A stretch of DNA of 64,000 nucleotides from Asticcacaulis sp. AND118 (GTDB lineage Bacteria; Pseudomonadota; Alphaproteobacteria; Caulobacterales; Caulobacteraceae). Positions 18,889-27,043 of the stretch are shown here, piece by piece. The notes below the pieces were generated by a model. That model did not search any database. It saw only the letters and a list, made by a program, of their open reading frames with translations, and was not told the origin of the DNA. Each line of letters begins with the position of its first letter. The first letter of the stretch is position 1. The DNA is taken from positions 322,001 to 386,000 of the forward strand of contig NZ_CP084911.1 of the NCBI RefSeq assembly GCF_020535245.1, given 5' to 3'. The translations under genes were made by a program, and so were the position numbers.

Positions 18889-19905
18889 ATGAGCCCGCAC
18901 ACAGCACCGGTCGAGGCCGTGGACCCGGCGGACATTTCGGAGGTGCGCACGCGGATCCGCAGAGGTGTCGCCCCCTTCGTGGCGCGGGATCTGGTGGCCC
19001 GCTGGCCGGCCGTGATCAAGGCGCGCGAAGGCATGGCGGCGCTGGCGGCCTATCTGAGCGATCTCGACAATGGCCGTCCGGCGACGGTGCTCAACGCCAG
19101 TCCGCACATAAAGGGCCGCTTCGGCTATACGCCCGACCTGGAAGCGTTGAATTTCAGCCGATCAGAACAGACCTTGTCCGAGTTCATGGCCGGGCTGCTT
19201 CGCCTCAGCGCGCATCCCCTGCCGCCGGGCCTTTATCTGCAGTCGGCCCCGGCAGCCGATCATGCGCCGGATTTCGCTGCGCAGAACCCGATGCCGTTGC
19301 TGCCCGCGGAAGTCATGCCGCGTTTGTGGATCGGCAATGCGACACGCGCGGCGCTGCATAACGACCATGATCTCAATCTGGCCTGTGTGGTGGCCGGACG
19401 GCGGCACTTTCTGCTGTTTCCGCCTGATGAGGTCGACAATCTGTACATCGGTTCGCTGAGCCATACGCCGTCCGGGCGCCCCATCTCCGTCGCCAATCTC
19501 GACGCGCCGGACTATGAGGCCTTTCCGCGCCTGCGTCAGGCGTTTGAGCGCGCGCAGTCGGTAACGCTGGAGCCGGGCGACGTCCTGTTCATCCCGCGCT
19601 ACTGGTGGCATCAGGTGACGGCGGAAGGGCCGGTGGGTATGCTGGTCAATTTCTGGTGGGGCGCCTATGCCAGCCCGCTGGAAAACCCCGCCATCGCCTT
19701 CAATCAGGCCCTGGCCTGTCTGGCCGGGTTGAGCGAGGCCGACCAGGCCTACTGGCAAAAGATGTTCCGCCGGCATATCGCCGATCCGCGACCTGAGGAT
19801 TTCGCGCATCTGCCGCCGGAAGCCCACAATCTCAGCGCGGCCGAGCGGCGGGGGCTGCTGTCGGAACTGGACAGCGTGATGCGCCGCCATTTCGGCTCAA
19901 AATAA
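18889..19905 (+). CDS. Cupin_8/JmjC-like Fe(II)/2OG hydroxylase, divergent from a TBDR
   Basis: 338 residues with the same fold as the cupins at 9379 and 52701. Ligand candidates are H157-N-D159 (AALHNDHDLNLACVVAGRRHF, aligned with HYD in the others) and the His of FIPRYWWHQV. It is shorter in similarity to the other two, so an older duplicate. GAGAAAGAGAG precedes the ATG. A terminator shared with mucR follows. Substrate unknown; the divergent pairing with a TBDR suggests a linked function. Confidence 0.82.
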   Translation: MSPHTAPVEAVDPADISEVRTRIRRGVAPFVARDLVARWPAVIKAREGMAALAAYLSDLDNGRPATVLNASPHIKGRFGYTPDLEALNFSRSEQTLSEFMAGLLRLSAHPLPPGLYLQSAPAADHAPDFAAQNPMPLLPAEVMPRLWIGNATRAALHNDHDLNLACVVAGRRHFLLFPPDEVDNLYIGSLSHTPSGRPISVANLDAPDYEAFPRLRQAFERAQSVTLEPGDVLFIPRYWWHQVTAEGPVGMLVNFWWGAYASPLENPAIAFNQALACLAGLSEADQAYWQKMFRRHIADPRPEDFAHLPPEAHNLSAAERRGLLSELDSVMRRHFGSK

Positions 19906-19907
19906 AA

Positions 19908-19933
19908 ATGGCAGGCCGTGAGGGGCCTGCCAT
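19908..19933 (-). terminator. Terminator between cupin_8 and mucR (convergent)
   Basis: Perfect 10-bp stem ATGGCAGGCC / GGCCTGCCAT with a 6-nt loop. On the minus strand it is followed by TTTTATTTT, so it best ends mucR; it may also act for the plus-strand gene. Confidence 0.75.
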
Positions 19934-19964
19934 TTCCATTTCCGATCTTAGGAAGGTCGAAAGC

Positions 19965-20393
19965 TCAGGATGCCTTGCGCGGCTTGCGGGCGGCCTGACG
20001 ACCGCCGGTGCCGAGGCCCATCTGCTTGGCGAGGTTCGAACGCGCCGCGGCATAGTTCGGGGCCACCATCGGATAATCCTTCGGCAGGTTCCATTTGGCG
20101 CGGTATTCTTCGGGGCTCATATTGTATTTGGTGCGCAGGTGACGCTTGAGCGACTTGAACTTGCGGCCGTCTTCCAGACAAATGATGTAATCGTCGGAGA
20201 TGGACTTCTTGATCGAAACGGCGGGTGTCTTGGCTTCCTCGATTTTTGCTTCCGGCTCGCTGGCCAGGCCGCCCAGCGCCTTGTGCACCGAATGGATCAG
20301 TGCGGGCAGCTCCGAAGCGGGCACCGAATTATTGCCAACATACGCGGTGACAATGTCGACAACCAGATCGGTCAGCTTGTTTTGATCTTCCAT
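19965..20393 (-). CDS. mucR: MucR/Ros-family transcriptional regulator
   Basis: 142 residues from MEDQNKLTDL, with AGAGGA 9 nt upstream deciding this start. The ROS_MUCR domain is obvious: ICLEDGRKFKSLKRHLRTKYNMSPEEYRAKWNLPKDYPMVAPNYAAARSNLAKQMGLG. Family knowledge: MucR proteins are H-NS-like silencers and cell-cycle co-regulators in alphaproteobacteria. The zinc-finger positions are partly lost: C72 is followed by L-E-D instead of L-x-C, and the last His is replaced in RTKYN. A basic tail ends the protein. It is monocistronic by its terminator. Confidence 0.9.
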   Translation of the reverse strand: MEDQNKLTDLVVDIVTAYVGNNSVPASELPALIHSVHKALGGLASEPEAKIEEAKTPAVSIKKSISDDYIICLEDGRKFKSLKRHLRTKYNMSPEEYRAKWNLPKDYPMVAPNYAAARSNLAKQMGLGTGGRQAARKPRKAS

Positions 20394-20636
20394 AATCAAG
20401 AATCCTCTTTTACCTTTCCTTTCCAAAACAGCAGTTTGTGTCGTAAGTCAACTGAGGTGATATAAAAAATTGAAATAAATGCCCTGTTTAGGAAGTTTCG
20501 AAACGGCTAAACACCTGGGAATTGTGTTCACCACAGTATAGAGAACAGAGATTACTGCGCAGCCACATCTATCCTTAGGCGCAGTACACCCGCCCTTGAC
20601 CTAGGGTAAGGGCGGGCACTGTCGTTATCGGCGAAA

Positions 20637-21830
20637 TCACTTGTCCGCCTTAGGGATGCGCACCGGATTGGCGCGGGCGGCGACGGTTTCCGGCAGGTGT
20701 ACGCTATAGGAACTCCATTCGCGGCGTGGCGTGGGGTAGTCGGTAGAGATATACTGAGCACCGGACTCAAGGGCCTTTTCGAAGCGCGTGCGGTCGTTGG
20801 TGCGCGCTTCTCTGGTTTCGGCGTCGGCGCGGGTGCGCACGATGAAGCCAGATTTTACGACGGCTGTTATACGTGCGAACTGTCCAACCGGATCATTGAG
20901 GGTGAAATAGGCGGCGTGGGCGGCGTCTTCGGAGACCGAATTGACGAAGACGGGCAGGCCCTCCAGCGAGGCGTGGCCGCGCATATAGACCGCCACCTTG
21001 GCGGGGCCTTCGTCGAGCGCGAAAAAGACCTTGCCGCGCGCGGCTTCGAGCGTGGGCCAGCCGCCGGCCCGTGCGCCTTCGCGCAGGGTTTTGTGCGTGC
21101 CGCGCACGTCGTCTGGCTCGATAAGGCGCTCAGGACCAAAAACCGAGCGGATTTCGCTATCCAGCGCGTCGAAGGCCCTGGCGTCGTAGTCGAACGGCTT
21201 GACGCCGCCTTCGAGGCTGGGCTGACCGTCCTTGGCGTTCATCATGATCAGGATCGGCACGTGGTGCGGATGGGCGTCGGACCAGTCGCGAATCTGCGTC
21301 AGGCACTGCACGAAGGTGCGGCAATGGCTGCGCACGTCGGCGTCGGGCATGTGCAGCACCTTATAGCCCGGCTTGTCCATGCCGGTGGCGTCGTAGGGCT
21401 CGCCGCTGATCTGCGGCAGGCGCGGATGGGCGTAACGGCCGCCTTCGGGGTCGTAAAGGAGGTCGATCTCCAACTGGCGCATGCCGAGATCAAGCTGCTG
21501 CGCCAGCGGCAGGTGGCCGTAGTCGAGCGCATCGGCGCCCGCGCCATGGCGGGCGCGGATCAGGGCCAGTTCGGACGCCGGAATGGCGATGTTGTAGCTG
21601 TTGTGCGTGCCGACCGTCTGGATGTCGTTCATGTGCAGCCCGGCGGGCGCCGAGGGCTCAAGAGATTGTGCCGGCAAGACGCCGGGCATGGCGCACAGCA
21701 GCAGCGCAATTTTTAGAGCGAGATGATTTAAAGTGGAAACATCATCTCGCTCTAAGTTTTTGAGTGGTCGCACAATTTTTCCGAAAAGTGGTGCCCACTT
21801 TATCGGATTGCGCTCTAGCGAACGGATCAT
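20637..21830 (-). CDS. Secreted Ca2+-dependent PI-PLC-like phosphodiesterase with repeat-invaded signal region
   Basis: 397 residues as read. The mature part matches the Ca2+-dependent phosphoinositide phospholipase C family: IQTVGTHNSYNIAIP, QQLDLGMRQLEIDLLYDPEGG, HVPILIMMNAKD, KVFFALDE and ISTDYPTPR. The N-terminus is odd. MIRSL is followed by 34 codons made entirely of the TA-flanked repeat (21714-21817), then KIALLLCAMPGVLPAQS. Removing the repeat restores MIRSLKIALLLCAMPG..AQ, a perfect signal peptide. The frame is intact, but export with the insert is doubtful unless an internal start is used. It lies downstream of a TBDR, beyond a terminator. Confidence 0.8.
   Translation of the reverse strand: MIRSLERNPIKWAPLFGKIVRPLKNLERDDVSTLNHLALKIALLLCAMPGVLPAQSLEPSAPAGLHMNDIQTVGTHNSYNIAIPASELALIRARHGAGADALDYGHLPLAQQLDLGMRQLEIDLLYDPEGGRYAHPRLPQISGEPYDATGMDKPGYKVLHMPDADVRSHCRTFVQCLTQIRDWSDAHPHHVPILIMMNAKDGQPSLEGGVKPFDYDARAFDALDSEIRSVFGPERLIEPDDVRGTHKTLREGARAGGWPTLEAARGKVFFALDEGPAKVAVYMRGHASLEGLPVFVNSVSEDAAHAAYFTLNDPVGQFARITAVVKSGFIVRTRADAETREARTNDRTRFEKALESGAQYISTDYPTPRREWSSYSVHLPETVAARANPVRIPKADK
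21714..21817 (+). mobile_element. MITE-like palindromic element, copy 2, inserted in the PI-PLC gene
   Basis: One-base variant of the copy at 9273-9376 and in the same orientation. TA dinucleotides at 21714 and 21816 are 102 bp apart, exactly 34 codons. The bases flanking the TA pair rejoin to a normal signal-peptide coding sequence, which supports insertion with TA duplication. All frame shifts are avoided and no stop is introduced on the gene strand. Confidence 0.8.
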
Positions 21831-21852
21831 CGTCGACTCCGGTAAAAAGACA

Positions 21853-21880
21853 AGGGCACGGACCTTGCGGCCCGTGCCCT
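21853..21880 (-). terminator. Terminator after the second TBDR
   Basis: Stem AGGGCACGG / CCGTGCCCT. On the minus strand it is followed by TGTCTTTTT. It lies between the TBDR stop (21905) and the PI-PLC start. Confidence 0.7.
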
Positions 21881-21904
21881 CTCTTACGCTGACTTTGTGA
21901 CGGA

Positions 21905-24685
21905 TCAGAACTCGACGCGCAGGCCCAGGCTGACGCGGCGGCCCGACAGTTCGTAGGTCGTCGGGAAGGACGGGTCCATGGTGTAGCCGGTGGTGGCTTC
22001 GTCCGTCATGTTGATGCCCTTCAGGCTGAGCTGGGCCTTGTCGCTGATGTTGTACGACACCGAGAAATCGACCTGACCGTAGCCGTCGCGCCAGATCGGG
22101 TACATTTCGTAACCGATCCCTTCGACATACTCGTCCTTGTAGTTATAAGAGACGCGCGCATCGAAGCGATCATTTTCGTAATAGGCGGTGAAGTTATAGG
22201 TGCTTTCGGCCAGGCCGATCGGCGGGGTCGGGATTTTCAGGATCGACGTGCCGGTCAGCGAGTTATCGAGCATGGTGTAGTTGGCATTGATACCGAAGCC
22301 TTCGAGGCGCGGGTGGATCAGACCGAACGGCACAACGGCGACCAGTTCAACACCCGAAACCTCATAGGATCCTTCGGCGTTAATCGGCTGATAGACGTCG
22401 AAGGTATAGACGCCATCGATCGTGCCGTTGGCATTGTACTTCGTCACGTTCGGCACCGTGCCGGTCAGGGCCTGACGCACTACGCCCTCGATCTCCTTCC
22501 AGAAGTAGGAGGCCGAGACCAGACCGCCTTGCGGCAGGTATTTTTCAAGACCAACTTCCCACTGCTTGGCGTAGGTCGGCTTCAGATTCGGGTTGCCGTC
22601 GGTGAAGCGGAACGAGTTGAAGCTGGCCGTGCGCTTGTAGGCGAGGTCGGTCAGGGCCGGACGCATCAGGGTTTCCGAGGCGGCCGCGCGCAGGATCAGG
22701 TCGTCCATCAACTCGGCCGTGGCGTTGAAGCTCGGCAGCCACTTCTGATAGGTGCCTTCCATCGACACGGGGGCGGCGGTGTAACCGGTCGTACCATTGG
22801 GGTTCTGGATCTGATGGTAGCCCGCCGAGGTGACCGTGGTATCGACATAGCGCGCGCCGGTGTTGATTACGACCGGCACCGGGCCGATGTCGAAGGCGAA
22901 GTCGGCCATGGCGTAGGCGCTGGTGACCTGCTCGGCCACTTCGTAATACTGCGAGACGTCGTAAGGCGTGACGAAGCCGGCATAGCGGAAGGTCTTGCGG
23001 GCGTACTCATTCGACACCTGCTGCCAGTTCAGGTCGCGTACCGTGTATCCGCCGCCCGGCACGATGTCGCCGATCCATTGCAGTTCGCTGTCCGCCAGGG
23101 TGCGGGTGTTCAGCCACGCCGTGCTGCCGGCAGAGGGGCCCTGAATGTTACGCGAGCCATACTGACGCTCTTTCGACTTGTCGGTATAGCGCACGCCAAC
23201 CGAGACGCTTTGCAGGGCCGGGAAGGCCGACAGGGCGAAGCGACGGGTATAATCGACCTGAGCTGCGTACTTGTCGTCCGTGACTTTTTCGAGCGTGGTT
23301 TCATAGGCCTCAAACAGGTATTTGGACGGCGAATTATACATGTCGATCGAGGCCGGATTGGCGCTTTTGATCGTTTCGCCGCCGGTCGCCGTCCAACGGG
23401 TACGCGACGGGGCATAGGCGACGTGCTTCAGATTGGCGTAGTCGGTGGTCTTTTCCGCGCCTGAATAGCCAGCGATGGCCTTCAGGTGCCAGTCGGTGCC
23501 GCGCCAGTTCAACTCACCGCCGAACTGGGCATAGTCGGTTTCACGGATGGTTTCCTTGCTCAGGAACTCATGTTGGGTCGCCGTATAGGAAACATCGCGC
23601 AGGACGGTCATGCCGTATTGCGACAGGGTCTGCTTATCATAGGCGTGGACGGTCTCGAAGGTCGAACGGCTGGAGGCCGAATAGGCGGCGATATCGTACT
23701 CGTCCTCGGTCGAGTCGTAGCTGCCGATCATGGCGTCAAAAGCGAGGTTGAAGTTCGATGACGGGCGGTACTGGATCGCGGCGGTCGCGCCCCACTTGTC
23801 CTGATCATTAAGATAGACGCGGTCGCCGACCTTGTCCTGGAAGATGATGCGGCCGGTCACGTCGCGGTTGTCCATGTCGGCGTCCGACAGGTTAAGACCG
23901 ACGTCGCGCAGCAGGGTGGCGCGGGCCGTGGCTTCACGCGTGCCGCCGGCTTCGAGGAAGCGGAAGGCCGGGCGGAAATTGATGCCCGAGTTGGAGTCGG
24001 TGCGGTTGGTGCGCTGGGTCTTCGAGAAGGAGACCAGCGCGCCCCAGTCGCCCCAGGTCTTGCTCGCGAGGAAGGACATGCGCGGGTCGATCTCTTCGGA
24101 GATCGAATTGTGGGCCTGCTCGACCGACAGAACGAACTTGCTGCCTTTAAAGTCGAACGGGCGCGCCGTGGTGATATCCACTGAACCGGCGATACCGCCT
24201 TCTTCGTCAGCCGCTGTCGGCGACTTGTGCACCGTGACCTGTTGCAGGATTTCCGAGGCGAAGATGTCGAACTCGACATCACGGCCGCCACTGCCCGAAG
24301 CGGTGGCCAGCTCATTGATCGAAACATGGGTGAATTCGGATGGCAGGCCACGCACGCTCACGCGGGTGCCAAGACCCTTGTTGCGCTCGATGGTGACGCC
24401 CGGTACGCGCTGCAGCGCTTCGGCGAGGTTCTGTTCCGGGAAGTCGGCGACGTCGGTGGCGACGATGGAGTCCGAGAAGCCGATCGTCTTGCGCTTGATG
24501 TCGACGGCGCGCTCAAGGCTCTTGCGGTAGGTGCCGGTGACGACGATGGTTTCGATGCCGTCTTCGCCGGTCGCGGCCTGCGTCGATGCGGCGGTGTTCT
24601 GAGTGGCGTCCTGAGCCGCCGCGACGAACGGCGACATGGCCGTGGCGACGACGATCGCCGTCGTGCAGAGAACTTGCTTCTTCAT
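21905..24685 (-). CDS. TonB-dependent outer-membrane receptor 2
   Basis: 926 residues from MKKQVLCTTAIVVATAMSPFVAAAQ, a good signal peptide; upstream in-frame codons look non-coding. Plug domain: DGIETIVVTGTYRKSLERAVDIKR (TonB-box-like ETIVVTG), VADFPEQNLAEALQRVPGVTIERNKG, VSVRGLPSEFTHVSINELATASGSGG and EGGIAGSVDITTARPFDF. The barrel ends in RRVSLGLRVEF. This layout is typical of caulobacterial TBDRs for sugars or other nutrients. The downstream PI-PLC-like enzyme suggests a phospholipid or inositol-type substrate (inference). Confidence 0.92.
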   Translation of the reverse strand: MKKQVLCTTAIVVATAMSPFVAAAQDATQNTAASTQAATGEDGIETIVVTGTYRKSLERAVDIKRKTIGFSDSIVATDVADFPEQNLAEALQRVPGVTIERNKGLGTRVSVRGLPSEFTHVSINELATASGSGGRDVEFDIFASEILQQVTVHKSPTAADEEGGIAGSVDITTARPFDFKGSKFVLSVEQAHNSISEEIDPRMSFLASKTWGDWGALVSFSKTQRTNRTDSNSGINFRPAFRFLEAGGTREATARATLLRDVGLNLSDADMDNRDVTGRIIFQDKVGDRVYLNDQDKWGATAAIQYRPSSNFNLAFDAMIGSYDSTEDEYDIAAYSASSRSTFETVHAYDKQTLSQYGMTVLRDVSYTATQHEFLSKETIRETDYAQFGGELNWRGTDWHLKAIAGYSGAEKTTDYANLKHVAYAPSRTRWTATGGETIKSANPASIDMYNSPSKYLFEAYETTLEKVTDDKYAAQVDYTRRFALSAFPALQSVSVGVRYTDKSKERQYGSRNIQGPSAGSTAWLNTRTLADSELQWIGDIVPGGGYTVRDLNWQQVSNEYARKTFRYAGFVTPYDVSQYYEVAEQVTSAYAMADFAFDIGPVPVVINTGARYVDTTVTSAGYHQIQNPNGTTGYTAAPVSMEGTYQKWLPSFNATAELMDDLILRAAASETLMRPALTDLAYKRTASFNSFRFTDGNPNLKPTYAKQWEVGLEKYLPQGGLVSASYFWKEIEGVVRQALTGTVPNVTKYNANGTIDGVYTFDVYQPINAEGSYEVSGVELVAVVPFGLIHPRLEGFGINANYTMLDNSLTGTSILKIPTPPIGLAESTYNFTAYYENDRFDARVSYNYKDEYVEGIGYEMYPIWRDGYGQVDFSVSYNISDKAQLSLKGINMTDEATTGYTMDPSFPTTYELSGRRVSLGLRVEF

Positions 24686-25011
24686 ATTATGCCCCAAAAA
24701 AATGCCGCCGGAGAGGGCGGTCAAAAAGTGCCGCAGCCCGTTATCCCCAGGCACACGGGCAAGTTGTCACGGCGCGTTCGGGCCAATGACAGCGCTCACC
24801 CCCTATCGGCGCTGGATGACAGGCAAATGACAGCGAGAGCCCATGGCGGCCTACAAACGGTTGCAATGCGGCGAATTGGTCATGGATAAGTCATGTTTCG
24901 GCCTTTCTGTTGCGAAAAGGCCATAATATCGCCCGGGCCGCGAATCCGCTTTTGGACTTGCCCGGCGCAGGCGTCCGGCGCAGGATCGCGCCGCATTTCA
25001 CGGAGAGTCCC
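24686..25011. other. Divergent intergenic region, TBDR 2 / FMN reductase (326 bp)
   Basis: Non-coding spacer that must hold both divergent promoters. It contains several loosely repeated ATGACAGCG-like words (about 24785-24835). No convincing operator palindrome, RNA gene or ORF was recognised. Confidence 0.4.
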
Positions 25012-25563
25012 ATGCCCAAAATCGCGGTTCTGGTCGGTAGTCTGAGGCGGGAGTCGCTCAACAGGCAGTACGCCCACGCCATCGAAAAGATCGCGGCGGG
25101 GCGGCTTGACTTCCGCTATGTCGATATGGACCTGCCGCTCTATAATGAAGACCTGTGGGTCTCGCCGCCGGACAAGGTTGTGCAACTCAAGGCGGCGATT
25201 GCCGACGCCGACGGCGTGCTGATTGTGACACCGGAATATAACCGCTCGGTGCCGGCTGTGACCAAGAACGCCATCGACTGGGCCTCGCGTCCCTATGGCC
25301 AGAATGCGTGGAAGGGCAAGCCTGTGGCTGTTACCGGCGCGTCGCCGGGGCGGCAGGGCACGGCAGTGTCGCAGTCGCAACTGCGCAGCACTCTGGTTAT
25401 TCTCGAAACGGTGGTCATGGGCGGGCCGGAGGTGTACATGACCTTCACCAAGGACCTGCTGGACGCCGGCGGGGCTTTCGCCAGTCCGGATACGGCGAAA
25501 TTCATCGACGGCTTCGTCGAGAGCTTCGCGCGCTGGGTGCAACTGACCGGCGGCAGGTCGTGA
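25012..25563 (+). CDS. NAD(P)H-dependent FMN reductase (flavodoxin-fold)
   Basis: 183 residues. Flavodoxin-like FMN reductase family (SsuE/ChrR/azoreductase group). The phosphate-binding loop is VLVGSLRRESLNRQYA near the N-terminus, and the flavin-loop signature is VTPEYNRSVPAVTKNAIDWASRP. Known members reduce FMN, quinones or chromate. It starts at the ATG after CGGAGAG. The following SelT/W/H-like gene begins 5 nt after its stop. It could supply reduced flavin to the halogenases, but family members are generic. Confidence 0.9.
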   Translation: MPKIAVLVGSLRRESLNRQYAHAIEKIAAGRLDFRYVDMDLPLYNEDLWVSPPDKVVQLKAAIADADGVLIVTPEYNRSVPAVTKNAIDWASRPYGQNAWKGKPVAVTGASPGRQGTAVSQSQLRSTLVILETVVMGGPEVYMTFTKDLLDAGGAFASPDTAKFIDGFVESFARWVQLTGGRS

Positions 25564-25568
25564 CAGCT

Positions 25569-25847
25569 ATGACGGGACCGCGCGTATCGATCCTCTACTG
25601 CACCCAGTGCAACTGGCTTCTGCGTGCGGCGTGGATGGCGCAGGAACTGCTGTCGACCTTCGGGGCCGATCTGGGCGAGGTGGCGCTGATCCCCGGCGCG
25701 GGCGGGCGCTTCGAGATTCACACCGATGGCGTGCTGATCTGGGAGCGGGTCCGGGAGGGTGGCTTCCCCGACGCCAAGGTATTGAAACAGCGCGTGCGGG
25801 ACGTCATCGCACCGGACCGCGATCTGGGCCATTCGGACCGCAAATAG
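25569..25847 (+). CDS. SelT/SelW/SelH (Rdx)-family thioredoxin-fold protein
   Basis: 92 residues. The family CxxC motif is at YCTQCNWLLRAAWMAQELLSTF, followed by VALIPGAGGRFEIHTDGVLIWERVREGGFPDAKVLKQRVRD and the C-terminal LGHSD. Bacterial homologues carry Cys where vertebrate SelW has selenocysteine; the redox role is poorly defined. It is co-transcribed with the FMN reductase upstream and ends before a bidirectional hairpin. Confidence 0.88.
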   Translation: MTGPRVSILYCTQCNWLLRAAWMAQELLSTFGADLGEVALIPGAGGRFEIHTDGVLIWERVREGGFPDAKVLKQRVRDVIAPDRDLGHSDRK

Positions 25848-25860
25848 CGTCGCCATAAAA

Positions 25861-25889
25861 AAGGGGGCCGAAACATTCGACCCCCCTTT
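25861..25889 (+). terminator. Terminator between convergent Rdx and fasciclin genes
   Basis: Stem AAGGGGG / CCCCCCTTT with a 13-nt loop. It has T residues on the plus side and an A run upstream that serves the opposite strand. Confidence 0.7.
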
Positions 25890-25903
25890 GAATGCCTTAT
25901 CTC

Positions 25904-26452
25904 TTATTTAGGCATAACCACCTTGTCGATGACGTGGATGACGCCATTCTTTTGATAGAGATCGGTGGTGGTCACGGTGGCGACCCCGCCCGCTTCGTCG
26001 GTCAGCAGGACCTTGCCGCCGGACAGCGAAGCCGTCAACGTGTCGCCGCTGACCGTGGTGATGGTGTACTTGCCGTTATGGGCATTAATGGCGGCGATCA
26101 GATCGGCGGCCTTCACCTTACCGGCGACGACGTGGTAGGTCAGGATCTTGGTCAACTGCGCCTTGTTTTCCGGCTTGACCAGCGTGGCCACCGTGCCTTG
26201 GGGCAAGGCGTCGAAGGCCGCATTGGTCGGCGCGAAGACGGTGAAGGGACCGGGGCCGGAGAGGGTGCCCGCAAGGTCCGCCGCCTTCACGGCTGTAACC
26301 AGAGTGCTGAAGTTCGGATTGCCGGCGGCCGTTTCGACGATGGTCGTGGTGGGCTTGGCGCCGTGATCGTGGGCGAGCGCTGCCGCCGGGAGGGTCAGGC
26401 TGGTGGCCATCAGGGCGATCGTCAGCTTATGCAATAGATTGCGCTTGGTCAT
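25904..26452 (-). CDS. Secreted fasciclin (FAS1) domain protein
   Basis: 182 residues. Signal peptide MTKRNLLHKLTIALMATSLTLPAAALA, then one FAS1 domain: NPNFSTLVTAVKAADLAGTL, GPFTVFAPTNAAFDALP (H1 box), LTKILTYHVVAGKV (YH box) and the H2 box NGVIHVIDKVVMPK. FAS1 domains mediate adhesion or cell-surface interaction. It appears monocistronic. Confidence 0.93.
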   Translation of the reverse strand: MTKRNLLHKLTIALMATSLTLPAAALAHDHGAKPTTTIVETAAGNPNFSTLVTAVKAADLAGTLSGPGPFTVFAPTNAAFDALPQGTVATLVKPENKAQLTKILTYHVVAGKVKAADLIAAINAHNGKYTITTVSGDTLTASLSGGKVLLTDEAGGVATVTTTDLYQKNGVIHVIDKVVMPK

Positions 26453-26560
26453 AGGGTTAATCTCCGTCTGTTGGGGGGTGCCGAACGTGGCGATAAACTC
26501 GGAACTAGAAGCGCTTCTGGTTATCTATACGGCGGGCGGCCAACTTTAGATTAAGCGGCT

Positions 26561-27007
26561 CTAAGGCTGACGCATGGGCCGCGCACCGAGACAGCGGGCG
26601 ATACGCGACAGGGCCGGGCGCAGGGGCAGGAAGGCGCCATAGGCGCGCTCCAGCAGCCACGCCACGCCGGGCAGGCGGGCCAGTCGCGCCAGCCAGCGCC
26701 AGCCCGGCACCTGCGACCAGATGGCGATAAAGGCGCGGGCCCCGGACTCCAGCGTGCCGTCCGGCTGGCGCACATGCAGGCGACGCAGGGCGGCCTCGCG
26801 TGGCAGGTCGTCGCCGGGTGCGGCTTCGGAGCCGGCCACATCGACAAAGCGCAGGGTGTCACCGGCCCGAGCCGAATAGTAGCGGATTTCCGTCGAACAG
26901 AGGGCGCACGATCCATCGAAATAGACGGTCAGGCCGTCACGGCAGACCGTACCGCAGGCGGCGATTTCGGGGCTGGGCGTATCGGATTTGTCAGGCGTCT
27001 GTGTCAT
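26561..27007 (-). CDS. DCC/DUF393 thiol-disulfide oxidoreductase-like protein
   Basis: 148 residues. The name-giving motif is at [21 protein letters not shown], with a D-G-x-C-x-x-C pattern, followed by LRFVDVAG and the Trp-rich [14 protein letters not shown] segment typical of DUF393. Function in the family is inferred from the CxxC only. It is 36 nt from the downstream end of the PHP gene on the same strand, so possibly co-transcribed. Confidence 0.85.
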   Translation of the reverse strand: MTQTPDKSDTPSPEIAACGTVCRDGLTVYFDGSCALCSTEIRYYSARAGDTLRFVDVAGSEAAPGDDLPREAALRRLHVRQPDGTLESGARAFIAIWSQVPGWRWLARLARLPGVAWLLERAYGAFLPLRPALSRIARCLGARPMRQP

Positions 27008-27043
27008 GCGCCTTTTACGCCCTAAACCGGCATTTAGACGCCT

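Noticed and set aside
20588-20616. CCCGCCCTT / AAGGGCGGG hairpin as terminator of the PI-PLC gene
   Set aside because: Good stem but no T run on the gene's strand; not called.
24910-25011. N-terminal extension of the FMN reductase frame
   Set aside because: The flavodoxin fold begins at MPKIAVLVGS right after a ribosome site; the upstream residues are compositionally unlike the protein.
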